From contig DASCOS010000034.1 in the NCBI GenBank assembly GCA_036012125.1, positions 115,246 through 179,245 on the forward strand: 64,000 nt of DNA, written 5' to 3'. Within the stretch, counting starts at the first letter, position 1; each line of letters starts with the position of its first letter. The position numbers were made by a program, and so were the translations under genes. The notes beneath the pieces were generated by a model, which saw only the letters and a program-made list of their open reading frames with translations, was not told where the DNA came from and did no database searches. Origin of the DNA: Vicinamibacterales bacterium. Lineage in GTDB: Bacteria; Acidobacteriota; Vicinamibacteria; Vicinamibacterales; UBA823. This document shows, one piece after another, positions 21,042 to 29,990 of this stretch.

Positions 21042-21922
21042 CCGTTGTAATGACTCTGTCACATCCGACGCCGGTTTATAATGAACCAATGGAAACGGTC
21101 ACAGTCGGAGGCATCGGATTTGGCGGAAACCATCGCCTTGCGCTGATCGGTGGACCCTGTGTTATCGAGAGCGAGGCGCACGCTTTGTCGCTAGGTGAAC
21201 GTATTAAGACAATCACTTCACGCCAGAACGTTCCACTAGTCTTCAAGGCATCATTCGATAAGGCGAACCGAACATCACTTCATTCCTTTCGTGGTCCTGG
21301 AATCGATGAGGGCCTCCGTATCCTTGACCGCGTCAAACGTGAGCTAGACCTTCCGATTCTCACAGACATTCACGAGGCAGCACAGGCTGCACCGGTCGCC
21401 GAGGTAGCTGACGCCTTGCAAATTCCTGCGTTTCTCTCACGCCAAACCGATCTCCTGATTGCAGCCGCTCGAACTGGCCGACCTGTTAACCTAAAAAAGG
21501 GACAATTCTTAGCACCAGGGGACATGCGTTATGCAATCGCAAAAATTACTGAGAGCGGTAATAGTCAGGTAGTTGTGACAGAGCGAGGGGTTACATTCGG
21601 ATACAACAACCTTATGGTCGATATGCGTGCCTTTCCTCAGCTTCGTAGTTTGGGAGTACCTGTGGTCTTCGATGTAACTCACAGCCTTCAACTGCCCGGC
21701 GGCGCGGATGGTGAGTCAAGCGGTCAAGCCGAATTCATCACACCTCTTGCTTCTGCTGGAGTGGCTGCCGGAATCGATGGACTATTTCTCGAAATCCATG
21801 ATTCCCCCACTAAGGCTATGAGCGATGGACCGAACGCGTGTCCACTCGACGAATTAGAACCGCTACTGCAACGCCTCGTCCGAATTGACGATGTGGTGCG
21901 GACAACTCCGACGCGTGTGTAA
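21038..21922 (+). CDS. kdsA: Kdo-8-phosphate synthase
   Basis: 294-residue KdsA condensing phosphoenolpyruvate with arabinose 5-phosphate. Conserved segments: IGGPCVIESE, KASFDKANRTS, ILTDIHE, NLKKGQFLAPGDM, TERGVTFGYNNLMVDMR and FDVTHSLQLPGG. The ATG at 21038 overlaps the pyrG stop; conservation only begins about residue 25, so the ATG at 21089 is an alternative start, and TATAAT at 21077-21082 ends 6 nt before that ATG. This suggests a second, internal promoter producing a leaderless kdsA transcript. Confidence 0.96.
   Translation: MTVVMTLSHPTPVYNEPMETVTVGGIGFGGNHRLALIGGPCVIESEAHALSLGERIKTITSRQNVPLVFKASFDKANRTSLHSFRGPGIDEGLRILDRVKRELDLPILTDIHEAAQAAPVAEVADALQIPAFLSRQTDLLIAAARTGRPVNLKKGQFLAPGDMRYAIAKITESGNSQVVVTERGVTFGYNNLMVDMRAFPQLRSLGVPVVFDVTHSLQLPGGADGESSGQAEFITPLASAGVAAGIDGLFLEIHDSPTKAMSDGPNACPLDELEPLLQRLVRIDDVVRTTPTRV
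21077..21082 (+). promoter_or_regulatory. TATAAT 6 nt before the internal ATG of kdsA
   Basis: Perfect -10 hexamer 6 nt before ATG 21089. If used, transcription would begin at or next to the start codon. No -35 box of good match lies at 16-18 bp. Confidence 0.4.
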
Positions 21923-21938
21923 TTCGCGAAAAGCCAAC

Positions 21939-22931
21939 ATGCCAGACCAGCCCGCTTCGGACTCTGGAAACAATGCCGGCCTGACGTTGGCGCGTCAGGT
22001 TCTCGAAACTGAGGCTGCGGCCATCTTAGCGCTTCTTGATCGTCTCGACACAGCATTCGAACGCGCGGTTGACTTGCTCCAGCGCTGCTCAGGAACAATC
22101 ATCGTTACCGGCATGGGAAAGTCAGGCATCATCTGTCGAAAAATTGCTGCAACGCTTTCAAGTACGGGGACTCCTGCATTCTTCTTGCATCCGGCCGAGG
22201 CCATCCACGGCGATCTTGGGGCGGTCCAACCCGACGATGCCGTACTCGCGCTCTCTTACAGCGGGGAAACAGATGAGCTATTACGACTGCTCGAAACGAT
22301 CCGGCGTCGAGACATACGCTTGATCGCCGTTACTGGCAATCCTTCATCAGCACTTGGCCGGGCCGCGGACGTCACTCTCAACTGTCGAGTTGGTGAAGAA
22401 GCTTGTCCGCTCAATCTAGTGCCGACTGCCAGTACCACCGCGTCGTTGGCTATAGGGGACGCACTAGCTATGGTACTCAGCGTCAGAAAGGGTTTCCAGC
22501 AGGAGGACTTCGCGATAAACCATCCTGGCGGGAAGCTCGGCGAGCGCCTAATGAGAGTCGACCAACTAATGCACGGTGGTCCTCAGCTACCCTGCGTCGA
22601 GTCCACAACTCCCATGCGTGACGTAATCTACGAAATGTCGAGTAAGGGTCTTGGCATGACCTGCGTAGCCAATGCCGACCATTGCCTTCTGGGAATCATC
22701 ACTGATGGCGATCTACGTCGACATATGAACGACTCAGCTGATTTCCTCACCTGTGCTGCAAGCGATGTCATGACTTCGGCGCCAGTCACAATCCAGGGAA
22801 CCGCTCTCGCTGTTACAGCGCTAAATACCATGGAAGCGAAGCGCATCACGTCACTTGTTGTCGTTGATGTCAACCGTGTTATCCAAGGGGTGTTGCACGT
22901 GCACGACCTCTGGCGAGTTGAGCAATTCTGA
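21939..22931 (+). CDS. kdsD: Arabinose-5-phosphate isomerase
   Basis: 330-residue KdsD (ribulose 5-phosphate to arabinose 5-phosphate), giving the KdsA substrate. Residues about 35-170 are a SIS domain with TGMGKSGIICRKIAATL and AEAIHGDLG; about 205-330 are two CBS domains, the usual layout of KdsD/KpsF. The start at 21939 (MPDQPAS) is preferred; the frame is open 18 codons further upstream, inside kdsA. It lies 16 bp after kdsA. Confidence 0.96.
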   Translation: MPDQPASDSGNNAGLTLARQVLETEAAAILALLDRLDTAFERAVDLLQRCSGTIIVTGMGKSGIICRKIAATLSSTGTPAFFLHPAEAIHGDLGAVQPDDAVLALSYSGETDELLRLLETIRRRDIRLIAVTGNPSSALGRAADVTLNCRVGEEACPLNLVPTASTTASLAIGDALAMVLSVRKGFQQEDFAINHPGGKLGERLMRVDQLMHGGPQLPCVESTTPMRDVIYEMSSKGLGMTCVANADHCLLGIITDGDLRRHMNDSADFLTCAASDVMTSAPVTIQGTALAVTALNTMEAKRITSLVVVDVNRVIQGVLHVHDLWRVEQF

Positions 22932-22959
22932 ACTCTAGTTGCACAACGAAAGTAACACC

Positions 22960-23505
22960 ATGTCGGTCCATAATAAAGCCTCGAGAATTCGCCTACTGCT
23001 GTTCGATGTTGACGGTGTTCTCACCGACGGTCGAATAGAACTACACCCGGATGGCAGCGAATCAAAATGTTTTCATATCCGCGACGGCGCAGCGATTATG
23101 TGGGCCAATCGGGCCGGTCTACTAACAGGCATTCTCTCAGCGCGTACTTCAGTTGCGACAACGTTACGAACCAAGCAACTTGAAATGCCCATTGTTCTCC
23201 AAGGAGTCACAGTAAAGCTCTCCGCGTACGAACAAGTCCTAGCCAATTATCAGCTGACTGACACTGAAGTCGCTTACATGGGCGATGACTTACTCGACTT
23301 AGCAGTGCTCGCCCGGGTCGGTCTCTCTGCTGCGCCAGCCGACGCTGCTATTGGCGTAAGACAGAAGGTCGACTGGATCAGCTCGGCACGCGGCGGTGAA
23401 GGTGCTGCACGTGATTTGATTGAAGTCGTCCTGAGAGCTCGATCGCTCTGGCCGCCGATTGTTGAGTCTCAAGCCGACCCAGAATCCGATCTATCCCATG
23501 GATGA
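22960..23505 (+). CDS. kdsC: Kdo-8-phosphate phosphatase (HAD superfamily)
   Basis: About 181-residue KdsC that dephosphorylates Kdo-8-P. HAD motif I FDVDGVLTDG, motif II in LSARTS, and motif IV MGDDLLDL are intact, and the small size without a cap domain fits the tetrameric KdsC. The ATG at 22960 is chosen; a TTG at 22939 would add 7 residues. It overlaps the following TPR gene by 8 bp. Completes the KdsA-B-C-D set, all within 5 kb. Confidence 0.95.
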   Translation: MSVHNKASRIRLLLFDVDGVLTDGRIELHPDGSESKCFHIRDGAAIMWANRAGLLTGILSARTSVATTLRTKQLEMPIVLQGVTVKLSAYEQVLANYQLTDTEVAYMGDDLLDLAVLARVGLSAAPADAAIGVRQKVDWISSARGGEGAARDLIEVVLRARSLWPPIVESQADPESDLSHG

Positions 23506-24733
23506 AACAGCTTCTGTCACATTTGTTAGCGTGTTAGTAGCCTTACTCATCGGCCTTACCATTGGAAAGGCCTGGGAACGCTATAAATTGCGTGGGGGTC
23601 GCTGGATTGATCGTCGAAAAGCCAGGGAATCTCCCCATTACATCCTTGGTCTTAACTTCCTAGTCTCGAACCAAGTCGATCTGGCAATCGAGGAACTGAG
23701 TAACGCTGCTGGCCTTGACGCAGACGCGCTTGAAGTCCATATGATTCTGGGCAACCTCTATCGTGAAAAAGGTCAGGTCGCCCGTGCGATCCAAGTTCAC
23801 CAAGACCTACTGCAACGATCAGGACTTAGCACTATCGAACATGCGCATGTGCTCCTTTGCCTTGGACTTGACTTTAAACGTGGCGGTATCGTCGATCGAG
23901 CGCTAGAAACGTTTAATGAAGTTCTTCGGCTCGATTCTGATAACCACTATGCTCTACTATACCTAGGAAGGCTTTACGAAGATCAACACCAGTGGCCCGA
24001 AGCCTACGCAATACGGAAGCGCGTGATGGCAGTCGCCGAGCCCGAATCACAGGCCTCCCATCGTTCCATTCTTGCTTTCCTTGAAACTGAGATCGGCCAA
24101 GAAGCTCGATCCAAGGCTGATGTAAAGGAGGCTATCTCTCGCTTTGAGTCGGCCATAGCGCTTGACAAGAGCACGGTGCCGGCATACCTAAACCTAGGTG
24201 ACGTACGCTTAGCCTCGGGTGACGCCAAAGGGGCGGTCTCAGCTTGGGAACACATCATTAACGTAGAGCCAAGTCACGCTTACCTAGCTTTCGACCGACT
24301 CGACGACGCCTACCCTAAAATCGGTTCCCCCAAGAAGTTTCAGGAGTTATGCCGTCAGTTGATCACATCAAACCCGTTTGACTGGCGGGCACGTCAGGCC
24401 CTAGCACGGCACCTAGCTGAGCGAGGCTCGGTCCGTGACGCACTGGAACTCCTCCTTGAAGCGCTCATACACAATCCACACGCTCTTTCAATCCATCAAT
24501 CGATTTTTCAAACGTTGACTGAACTCAACTTCGACACGGTTCTTGTGCAGCGCTACGTTGAATTAACCCGTGGCGCTATCTTTTACCTCGACCCGCATAT
24601 TTGCATAAACTGTCATTATCGAAGCTTGGAACTGTTATGGAAGTGTCCTCAGTGCCACGAGTGGAAGACCTTTCTCGAAGCACGGATGGCACCTGCAAAG
24701 GAACCAACGAATCCGCACCGCGAACGCGAATGA
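23498..24733 (+). CDS. lapB: LapB-like TPR protein with rubredoxin-type zinc site
   Basis: 411-residue protein like LapB/YciM: one N-terminal transmembrane helix (about 8-26), then about eight TPR repeats (residues 45-370) and a C-terminal rubredoxin-like metal site, CINC and CPQC spaced 17 residues apart. In Enterobacteria LapB sits at the inner membrane and promotes FtsH-dependent degradation of LpxC, setting LPS level. Position directly after kdsC with an 8-bp overlap supports that role. No LpxC gene is in the window. The LapB call rests on architecture rather than a full alignment. Confidence 0.85.
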   Translation: MDETASVTFVSVLVALLIGLTIGKAWERYKLRGGRWIDRRKARESPHYILGLNFLVSNQVDLAIEELSNAAGLDADALEVHMILGNLYREKGQVARAIQVHQDLLQRSGLSTIEHAHVLLCLGLDFKRGGIVDRALETFNEVLRLDSDNHYALLYLGRLYEDQHQWPEAYAIRKRVMAVAEPESQASHRSILAFLETEIGQEARSKADVKEAISRFESAIALDKSTVPAYLNLGDVRLASGDAKGAVSAWEHIINVEPSHAYLAFDRLDDAYPKIGSPKKFQELCRQLITSNPFDWRARQALARHLAERGSVRDALELLLEALIHNPHALSIHQSIFQTLTELNFDTVLVQRYVELTRGAIFYLDPHICINCHYRSLELLWKCPQCHEWKTFLEARMAPAKEPTNPHRERE

Positions 24734-24752
24734 ACCCACTTGGGACTTCGGC

Positions 24753-25355
24753 ATGCTAAGAATTGGCCTCACGGGAGGACTTGCGACCGGCAAGAGTCAC
24801 GTTAGAGTTCGAGTTGCCACCCTAGGGCTGCCGACAGTCGATGCAGACACAATCGCTAGAGAGGTAGTCCGTCCTGGTCAACCAGCTTGGCGCGACATAC
24901 GTCAACGCTTCAGTAAAGGCATTTGGAAAACTGATGGTTCTCTCAATCGAGCGGCTCTCGCTTCAATTATCTTTTCCGACGAAGTAGCCCGAAAAGACCT
25001 GGAGGGCATCCTTCATCCTCGCGTCTATTCAGAGATTAGAAACTGGCTTGATGACCTAGCGCAGGCGCGTATCCACCGTGCCGCCGTTGCCGACATCCCG
25101 CTACTTTATGAAACTGGACACGACGATGATTTTGATAAGGTCATTGTCGTTGCGTGCGATGCCAAAACACAGTTGCAACGTGTCATGGCCCGGGATGGGC
25201 TCAGCAAAGAAGACGCTCAGCAACGAATTTCTATCCAACTTCCAACGGCGCAGAAGGCGGCACGAGCTGATGTTGTGATTTCAACAGAGGGAACACTGAA
25301 AGAGACCGATGCACAGATCGACCGATTCGTGCAGGAGCTAGATCAAGCGATCTAG
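24753..25355 (+). CDS. coaE: Dephospho-CoA kinase
   Basis: 200-residue CoaE, last step of CoA synthesis, phosphorylating dephospho-CoA at the 3' hydroxyl. P-loop LTGGLATGKSHV at 6-17, DADTIAREV, and the lid segment around ARDGLSKEDAQQRI are present, with DIPLLYETG near residue 110. Length is standard. It lies 19 bp after lapB and ends 8 bp from the convergent folD gene. Confidence 0.96.
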   Translation: MLRIGLTGGLATGKSHVRVRVATLGLPTVDADTIAREVVRPGQPAWRDIRQRFSKGIWKTDGSLNRAALASIIFSDEVARKDLEGILHPRVYSEIRNWLDDLAQARIHRAAVADIPLLYETGHDDDFDKVIVVACDAKTQLQRVMARDGLSKEDAQQRISIQLPTAQKAARADVVISTEGTLKETDAQIDRFVQELDQAI

Positions 25356-25363
25356 CCGCTGTG

Positions 25364-26299
25364 TTAGACGGCCTTTCCCAGATGCATTTCCGCGGCTCGG
25401 ACAGTATTAACCATCAACATCGCAACAGTGAGGGGACCGACGCCCCCAGGCACTGGCGTCAACGCGCCAGCCGTTTCACTAACAGCTGGATGAACGTCTC
25501 CTACCAATAGAGATCCACGTCGCGCAAACGTTTGAAGCCTAGGTGAACTAGGCAGCAGCAGGTTCTTCACAATAGCTTCATCTACCAAGCGATTAACTCC
25601 TACATCGATCACCGTGGCCCCAGGCTTGACAAACTCCGACGTTACGAACGCTGGTCGACCCAATGCTGCGATGAGAACATCAGCCTCTCTAGCCACCGCA
25701 CTTAGGTCGCGCGTCTTCGAGTGACAAACTGTGACCGTGGCATGGCGATGAAGCAGCATGAGAGCAACTGGCTTACCAACTATTTGGCTGCGTCCGATCA
25801 CAACAGCACGCTGACCTTTAAGATTGATACCACTCCGGTCGAGGAGTTCGAGAATTCCAGAAGGGGTACAAGGAGCAAACACAGAGCGTCCCTGGGCTAA
25901 CCGGCCGACGTTGGTTGGATGAAAACCGTCGACGTCTTTCGTAGGATCAATCGCCTCAAAAAGCATGCTCTCTGCAGCAGTCCCGAGCGCGCTGGGCAAA
26001 GGTGCCTGAACTAAGATGCCATCGTGGTCCTGACTACGATTGAACCGGCACACGACCTCCTTAGCTTTATCAAGCGTGGCCGTCTTCGGTAACCGAACTA
26101 CATCAACTTTCAAGCCCAACGCGTCACCGGCTTTTGACTTAGTATTTACATATACTTCAGACGCCGCATCATCTCCAACGAGCAGGATTCCCAATGTTGG
26201 AGGACGTCGAGCAGCCAGCCTACAGGCCTCAACGCGTGCAATGAGTTCTGCGCGAATATCGGCCGCGATGCACCTACCGTCTAAGACTCGGGCTGCCAT
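25364..26299 (-). CDS. folD: Methylenetetrahydrofolate dehydrogenase / cyclohydrolase
   Basis: 311-residue bifunctional FolD that interconverts 5,10-methylene- and 10-formyl-tetrahydrofolate. The YVNTKSKAG catalytic Tyr/Lys region, VQAPLPS, DVDGFHP, PCTPSGI, the NADP loop GRSQIVGKP and the C-terminal PGGVGPLTVAMLM all fit. The start at 26299 follows the conserved MAARVLDG; the frame is open 11 codons further. Convergent with coaE. Confidence 0.97.
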   Translation of the reverse strand: MAARVLDGRCIAADIRAELIARVEACRLAARRPPTLGILLVGDDAASEVYVNTKSKAGDALGLKVDVVRLPKTATLDKAKEVVCRFNRSQDHDGILVQAPLPSALGTAAESMLFEAIDPTKDVDGFHPTNVGRLAQGRSVFAPCTPSGILELLDRSGINLKGQRAVVIGRSQIVGKPVALMLLHRHATVTVCHSKTRDLSAVAREADVLIAALGRPAFVTSEFVKPGATVIDVGVNRLVDEAIVKNLLLPSSPRLQTFARRGSLLVGDVHPAVSETAGALTPVPGGVGPLTVAMLMVNTVRAAEMHLGKAV

Positions 26300-26444
26300 A
26301 CCGAAACGCCTACAGTTAGATCCTTCCACCAACTAGATAAAAACCAACAGGACATCGAAACAATCCCATTCTAACAGCCCCAAACATCATCTTTACAGTA
26401 ATAGTGGGAGTTTCGGCTTTGGAACCCGTGGGAACTTCAGTAGA

Positions 26445-27857
26445 ATGCCGCCGCCCCTATATGATCAAGCATGCAGCCTGGAGACGTTGTTGACTATCAG
26501 TGATCGTGGCACGTGGGGTTCACGGTTCGGTTTCGTGCTGGCTGCGGCAGGGTCGGCTGTCGGCCTCGGAAACATCTGGGGCTTCCCGACAAAGGTCGGA
26601 CAGAACGGCGGCGGCGCCTTCGTTTTGGTCTACCTAGCTTGCGTAATTTTTATCTGCCTCCCCATTCTCATCGCCGAACTGGCGATCGGTCGACATACCA
26701 AGAGTGACCCTGTCAGCGCGTACGCAAAACTCAGCCCAAGAACTAGGTGGTGGATGGCGGGCGCACTCGGCGTGGCAGCCGGATTCGGGGTTCTATCTTT
26801 CTACTCCGTCATTGCTGGATGGGTGCTCGCCTACATCTGGTTCAGTGCAACCGGCACAGTGAGTAGTGGAGCACTCGAAAGTGCCACATTCTTCACCGAA
26901 TTTACGGCTCGTGCACCTATCAACCTAATGCTGACCTTCGTGATGCTGGCAGCCACAGCTGTTGTATTGCTTGGAGGCATCCGCTCAGGCATCGAACGCG
27001 TCTCAAGATTTCTCATGCCAGTGCTAGCGGTTCTCCTGGTCGGGCTAGCCATCCGTGCCATCACACTGCCAGGCGCGGCCGAAGGGGTCGCATATTACCT
27101 GAAGCCAGACTTCAGCAAGGTAATGAATTTTGGCACCCTCAACGCTGCTCTGGGTCAGGCGTTCTTCTCATTGAGTCTCGGTCTTGGAACAATGTTGGTT
27201 TACGGAAGCTATCTAACCCGACGTGAAGGTATCGCTAAAGCGGCTGTTATGGTGGTAGTTATCGACACCTGCCTAGCTTTACTTGCCGGCTTCATGATCT
27301 TCCCGTCAGGATTCTCAATTCCTGGATTCGACCCCAGCAGCCAAGGACCCGGGCTCATCTTCGTTGTGCTACCTAGGCTGTTTGCATCTCTCCCTGGAGG
27401 CCAGTTTTTTGGAGCCGCTTTCTTCATCTTGTTAACCTTGGCTGCTCTTACTTCAGCGATTTCGCTCCTCGAGGTTCCCGTAGCTCATTTCATTGACACA
27501 CACAGTTGGAGCCGCACTCGGGCGGTGCTCGTTGTGATGATGGCGACTTTTGTCCTCGCCATTCCGTCAGTTCTAGCCAGTGGCGCTAATAATTTTTTTA
27601 CGAGTCTTCCAATTATCGGCCTCGACTTCCTAACACTGATGATCACGGTCTGGAACGATTTTGCCTTGCCGATTGGAGGACTTCTGACCGCAGTATTCGT
27701 CGGTTACGTCTGGCGCATTGACAGTGCACTCGAGGAGCTTTTGGCTGAACAGGCGTGGTTTCCAGGACGTCAGTTCTGGGGCCTACTCATCCGCTACGCT
27801 TGCCCAGCAGCCATTTTTCTTATCATCTTCGGCACTTTACAAAGCTTAATCGCCTGA
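26445..27857 (+). CDS. Neurotransmitter:sodium symporter family transporter
   Basis: 470-residue polytopic protein of the NSS (SNF) family, Na+-coupled import of amino acids or amines. TM1 contains the signature WGSRFGFVLAAAGSAVGLGNIWGFP with the Na+/substrate site, and GGGAFVLVYL follows. About 11-12 helices are visible, as in bacterial LeuT/MhsT relatives. Substrate cannot be read from the sequence. The first 20 residues are weakly conserved, so the start may be later. It is followed after 40 bp by a second Na+ symporter gene on the same strand. Confidence 0.92.
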   Translation: MPPPLYDQACSLETLLTISDRGTWGSRFGFVLAAAGSAVGLGNIWGFPTKVGQNGGGAFVLVYLACVIFICLPILIAELAIGRHTKSDPVSAYAKLSPRTRWWMAGALGVAAGFGVLSFYSVIAGWVLAYIWFSATGTVSSGALESATFFTEFTARAPINLMLTFVMLAATAVVLLGGIRSGIERVSRFLMPVLAVLLVGLAIRAITLPGAAEGVAYYLKPDFSKVMNFGTLNAALGQAFFSLSLGLGTMLVYGSYLTRREGIAKAAVMVVVIDTCLALLAGFMIFPSGFSIPGFDPSSQGPGLIFVVLPRLFASLPGGQFFGAAFFILLTLAALTSAISLLEVPVAHFIDTHSWSRTRAVLVVMMATFVLAIPSVLASGANNFFTSLPIIGLDFLTLMITVWNDFALPIGGLLTAVFVGYVWRIDSALEELLAEQAWFPGRQFWGLLIRYACPAAIFLIIFGTLQSLIA

Positions 27858-27897
27858 TATTATTCGCCAACGTTAATCTCGATTTAAGGAGCCGCGG

Positions 27898-29292
27898 GTG
27901 GAAGAACTGACGCAGCAAATCCAAGCCATCGAAAGTTCTGTGTACGAGTGGTATGCGGTTCCCCTAATTCTCTTGGCCACGGGTGGACTCATTACCATCA
28001 CAACAGGGTTGGTGCAGATTCGCCGTTTCCCAGCTGCCTTCCGCATGGTATTCGCTGGAGCCTTTAAGAAGAATACCGCCCAAGACGGGACCATCACTCC
28101 GTTTCAGGCTCTATCAACAGCTCTCGCCTCAACCGTCGGCAATGGCAATATCGGTGGCGTAGCCACCGCCATAATCATCGGTGGACCGGGGGCTATCTTT
28201 TGGATGTGGGTCTGTGCAGCAGTCGGCATGGCCACGAAGTACGCTGAGGCGGTTCTAGGCGTCCACTTCCGGGTAACCCGTGAGACAGGCGAATTGGCGG
28301 CGGGTCCGATGTACTACATCACCGGTGGAATCCCTTATGGGTGGCTTGCGAAACCGCTAGCTTACGCCTTCGCGTTCTTCGGCGCCGTAGCTTGTTTACT
28401 TGGCACAGGCAACATGGCCCAGTCGAACACAGTCGCACGAACGTTCGTGGAAGCGGCGCGAACAATTTTCAACCTCGACGTGCCTCTCTGGTTTCCCGGC
28501 ATACTGATCACGACCGCTGTCGGACTCGTGTTAATCGGCGGCATCAAGCGAATTGCTGCCGTTGCGGAAAAGCTGGTGCCGTCGATGATCGTTGTCTATC
28601 TCGCAGTGGCAATGGTCTATATCCTGATGAACGTGACCGAACTGCCGGCAATGTTTGGATTAATCATCTCCCGGGCTTTTTCACCCTCGGCCGCGGTTGG
28701 AGGCTTCGTCGGCGCCTCAGTCGCTCAGGCCTTGGCTGCTGGAATTAGCCGTGGCGTACTCTCGAATGAAGCTGGGCTAGGTAGCGCACCGATCGCGCAC
28801 GGGATTGCCAATGTAAAACATCCCTCTGAGCAGGGCTTGGTTGGTATCTTTGAAGTCTTCGTCGACACAATCTTGGTGTGCTCGATGACCGCATTCATCA
28901 TTCTCTCCTCAGGCCTGTGGACAGACCCAAGTTACCAACAGGCAAGCGGCGATCTAACCGCTGCCGCCCTGAGCACCAGCATTCCGTTTGCCTCCCTGAT
29001 GGTCGCGGTGTGCTCCTTCCTCTTTGGCTTTTCGACGCTCATCGGCTGGTGCTACTACGGTGAAAAATGCTTCGAGTTCCTGTTCGGCTCGGACAAGATC
29101 CTGATCTACCGAGTGCTGTTCACGGCGCTCGTCATGGTCGGTTCGGTCATTTCAGTGCCTATGGTCTGGGCTATCGGCACGCTGTTAAATGGATTTATGG
29201 CGTTTCCAAATCTGATAGGCCTGATCTTCCTCGTTGGAACCGTTAAGAAGTTGACTCAAGAATACTTCGAGGGCACTAACACAAGCAGCTAG
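27898..29292 (+). CDS. Sodium:alanine/glycine symporter (AGCS family)
   Basis: 464-residue AGCS-type symporter that imports alanine or glycine with Na+. The family segment TVGNGNIGGVATAI followed by GGPGAIFWMW (about 80-103) and AAGPMYYI (about 139-146), ISRGVLSNEAGLGSAPIAH, and about ten hydrophobic segments are clear. It has a GTG start and an AAGGAG Shine-Dalgarno a few nt upstream. Its end is 15 bp from the convergent thiE gene. Probably co-transcribed with the preceding NSS symporter. Confidence 0.94.
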   Translation: MEELTQQIQAIESSVYEWYAVPLILLATGGLITITTGLVQIRRFPAAFRMVFAGAFKKNTAQDGTITPFQALSTALASTVGNGNIGGVATAIIIGGPGAIFWMWVCAAVGMATKYAEAVLGVHFRVTRETGELAAGPMYYITGGIPYGWLAKPLAYAFAFFGAVACLLGTGNMAQSNTVARTFVEAARTIFNLDVPLWFPGILITTAVGLVLIGGIKRIAAVAEKLVPSMIVVYLAVAMVYILMNVTELPAMFGLIISRAFSPSAAVGGFVGASVAQALAAGISRGVLSNEAGLGSAPIAHGIANVKHPSEQGLVGIFEVFVDTILVCSMTAFIILSSGLWTDPSYQQASGDLTAAALSTSIPFASLMVAVCSFLFGFSTLIGWCYYGEKCFEFLFGSDKILIYRVLFTALVMVGSVISVPMVWAIGTLLNGFMAFPNLIGLIFLVGTVKKLTQEYFEGTNTSS

Positions 29293-29307
29293 GACAAGAA
29301 CTCTTAC

Positions 29308-29937
29308 TCAATCAGTGAGAGCGTCGAGAAATTCAGCTGCTCGGCGTTCCGGATTACCCCCGGTCAGCAGGTCGGAGATTACCGCAACCGACGTTGCACC
29401 AGCGCAGATCACACTACGTGCACGCTCCAGGGTAATACCGCCAATACCAACAAGCGGTACGCCCTTGACACGTTCGGCAGCTTGCGCGACAAACTCTAGC
29501 CCCACAACCGCATCGGAAGCCGTCTTACTCTGCGTCTCAAAGACTGGGCCAACAGCCACGTAGGAGGTCGGCCCGGACAGGGCGACATTGAGTTGTCGCA
29601 GGGTGTGGGTCGAGAGGCCTATCAAAGCTTCCGGTCCTACGATCTGCCGTGCGGCATCCACCGGCAAGTCCTCTTGACCAAGGTGGAGGCCGCGAGCACC
29701 GGAAAGCCTGACAAGATCGGCACGATCGTTCAAAATAATGCTCGCTCCATATCGAATGCCTAGGTTGACGATGGTGTCAGCCCAGACCATAAAGGTCTTG
29801 CTCGATACTGACTTGGCCCGCAGCTGCACAAGCCGCGCCCCGCCACGCATCACGGCCTCGGCAAGCTGCGTGACCTCCCAGCCATGGCGGGATGACACAT
29901 CAGCATCAACAATTGCGTAAAGTGGGGACAGCGGCAT
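29308..29937 (-). CDS. thiE: Thiamine-phosphate synthase
   Basis: 209-residue ThiE, joining the pyrimidine and thiazole phosphates to thiamine phosphate. Canonical motifs are LVQLRAKS, IILNDRADL (pyrophosphate site), GLHLGQEDLP, YVAVGPVFETQSK and GIGGITLERA. The ATG at 29937 is used; a GTG 6 nt earlier is possible. It carries all the active-site motifs, in contrast to the second copy at 47199-47906. Confidence 0.95.
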   Translation of the reverse strand: MPLSPLYAIVDADVSSRHGWEVTQLAEAVMRGGARLVQLRAKSVSSKTFMVWADTIVNLGIRYGASIILNDRADLVRLSGARGLHLGQEDLPVDAARQIVGPEALIGLSTHTLRQLNVALSGPTSYVAVGPVFETQSKTASDAVVGLEFVAQAAERVKGVPLVGIGGITLERARSVICAGATSVAVISDLLTGGNPERRAAEFLDALTD

Positions 29938-29990
29938 GGACACGCTTAGGACTTAGGTTTTGTAACGCGACAGATACGCCTACAATAGAA

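Noticed and set aside
29938..29990. TPP riboswitch upstream of thiE
   Set aside because: The gap before thiE is only about 50 bp and lacks the CTGAGA-type core.
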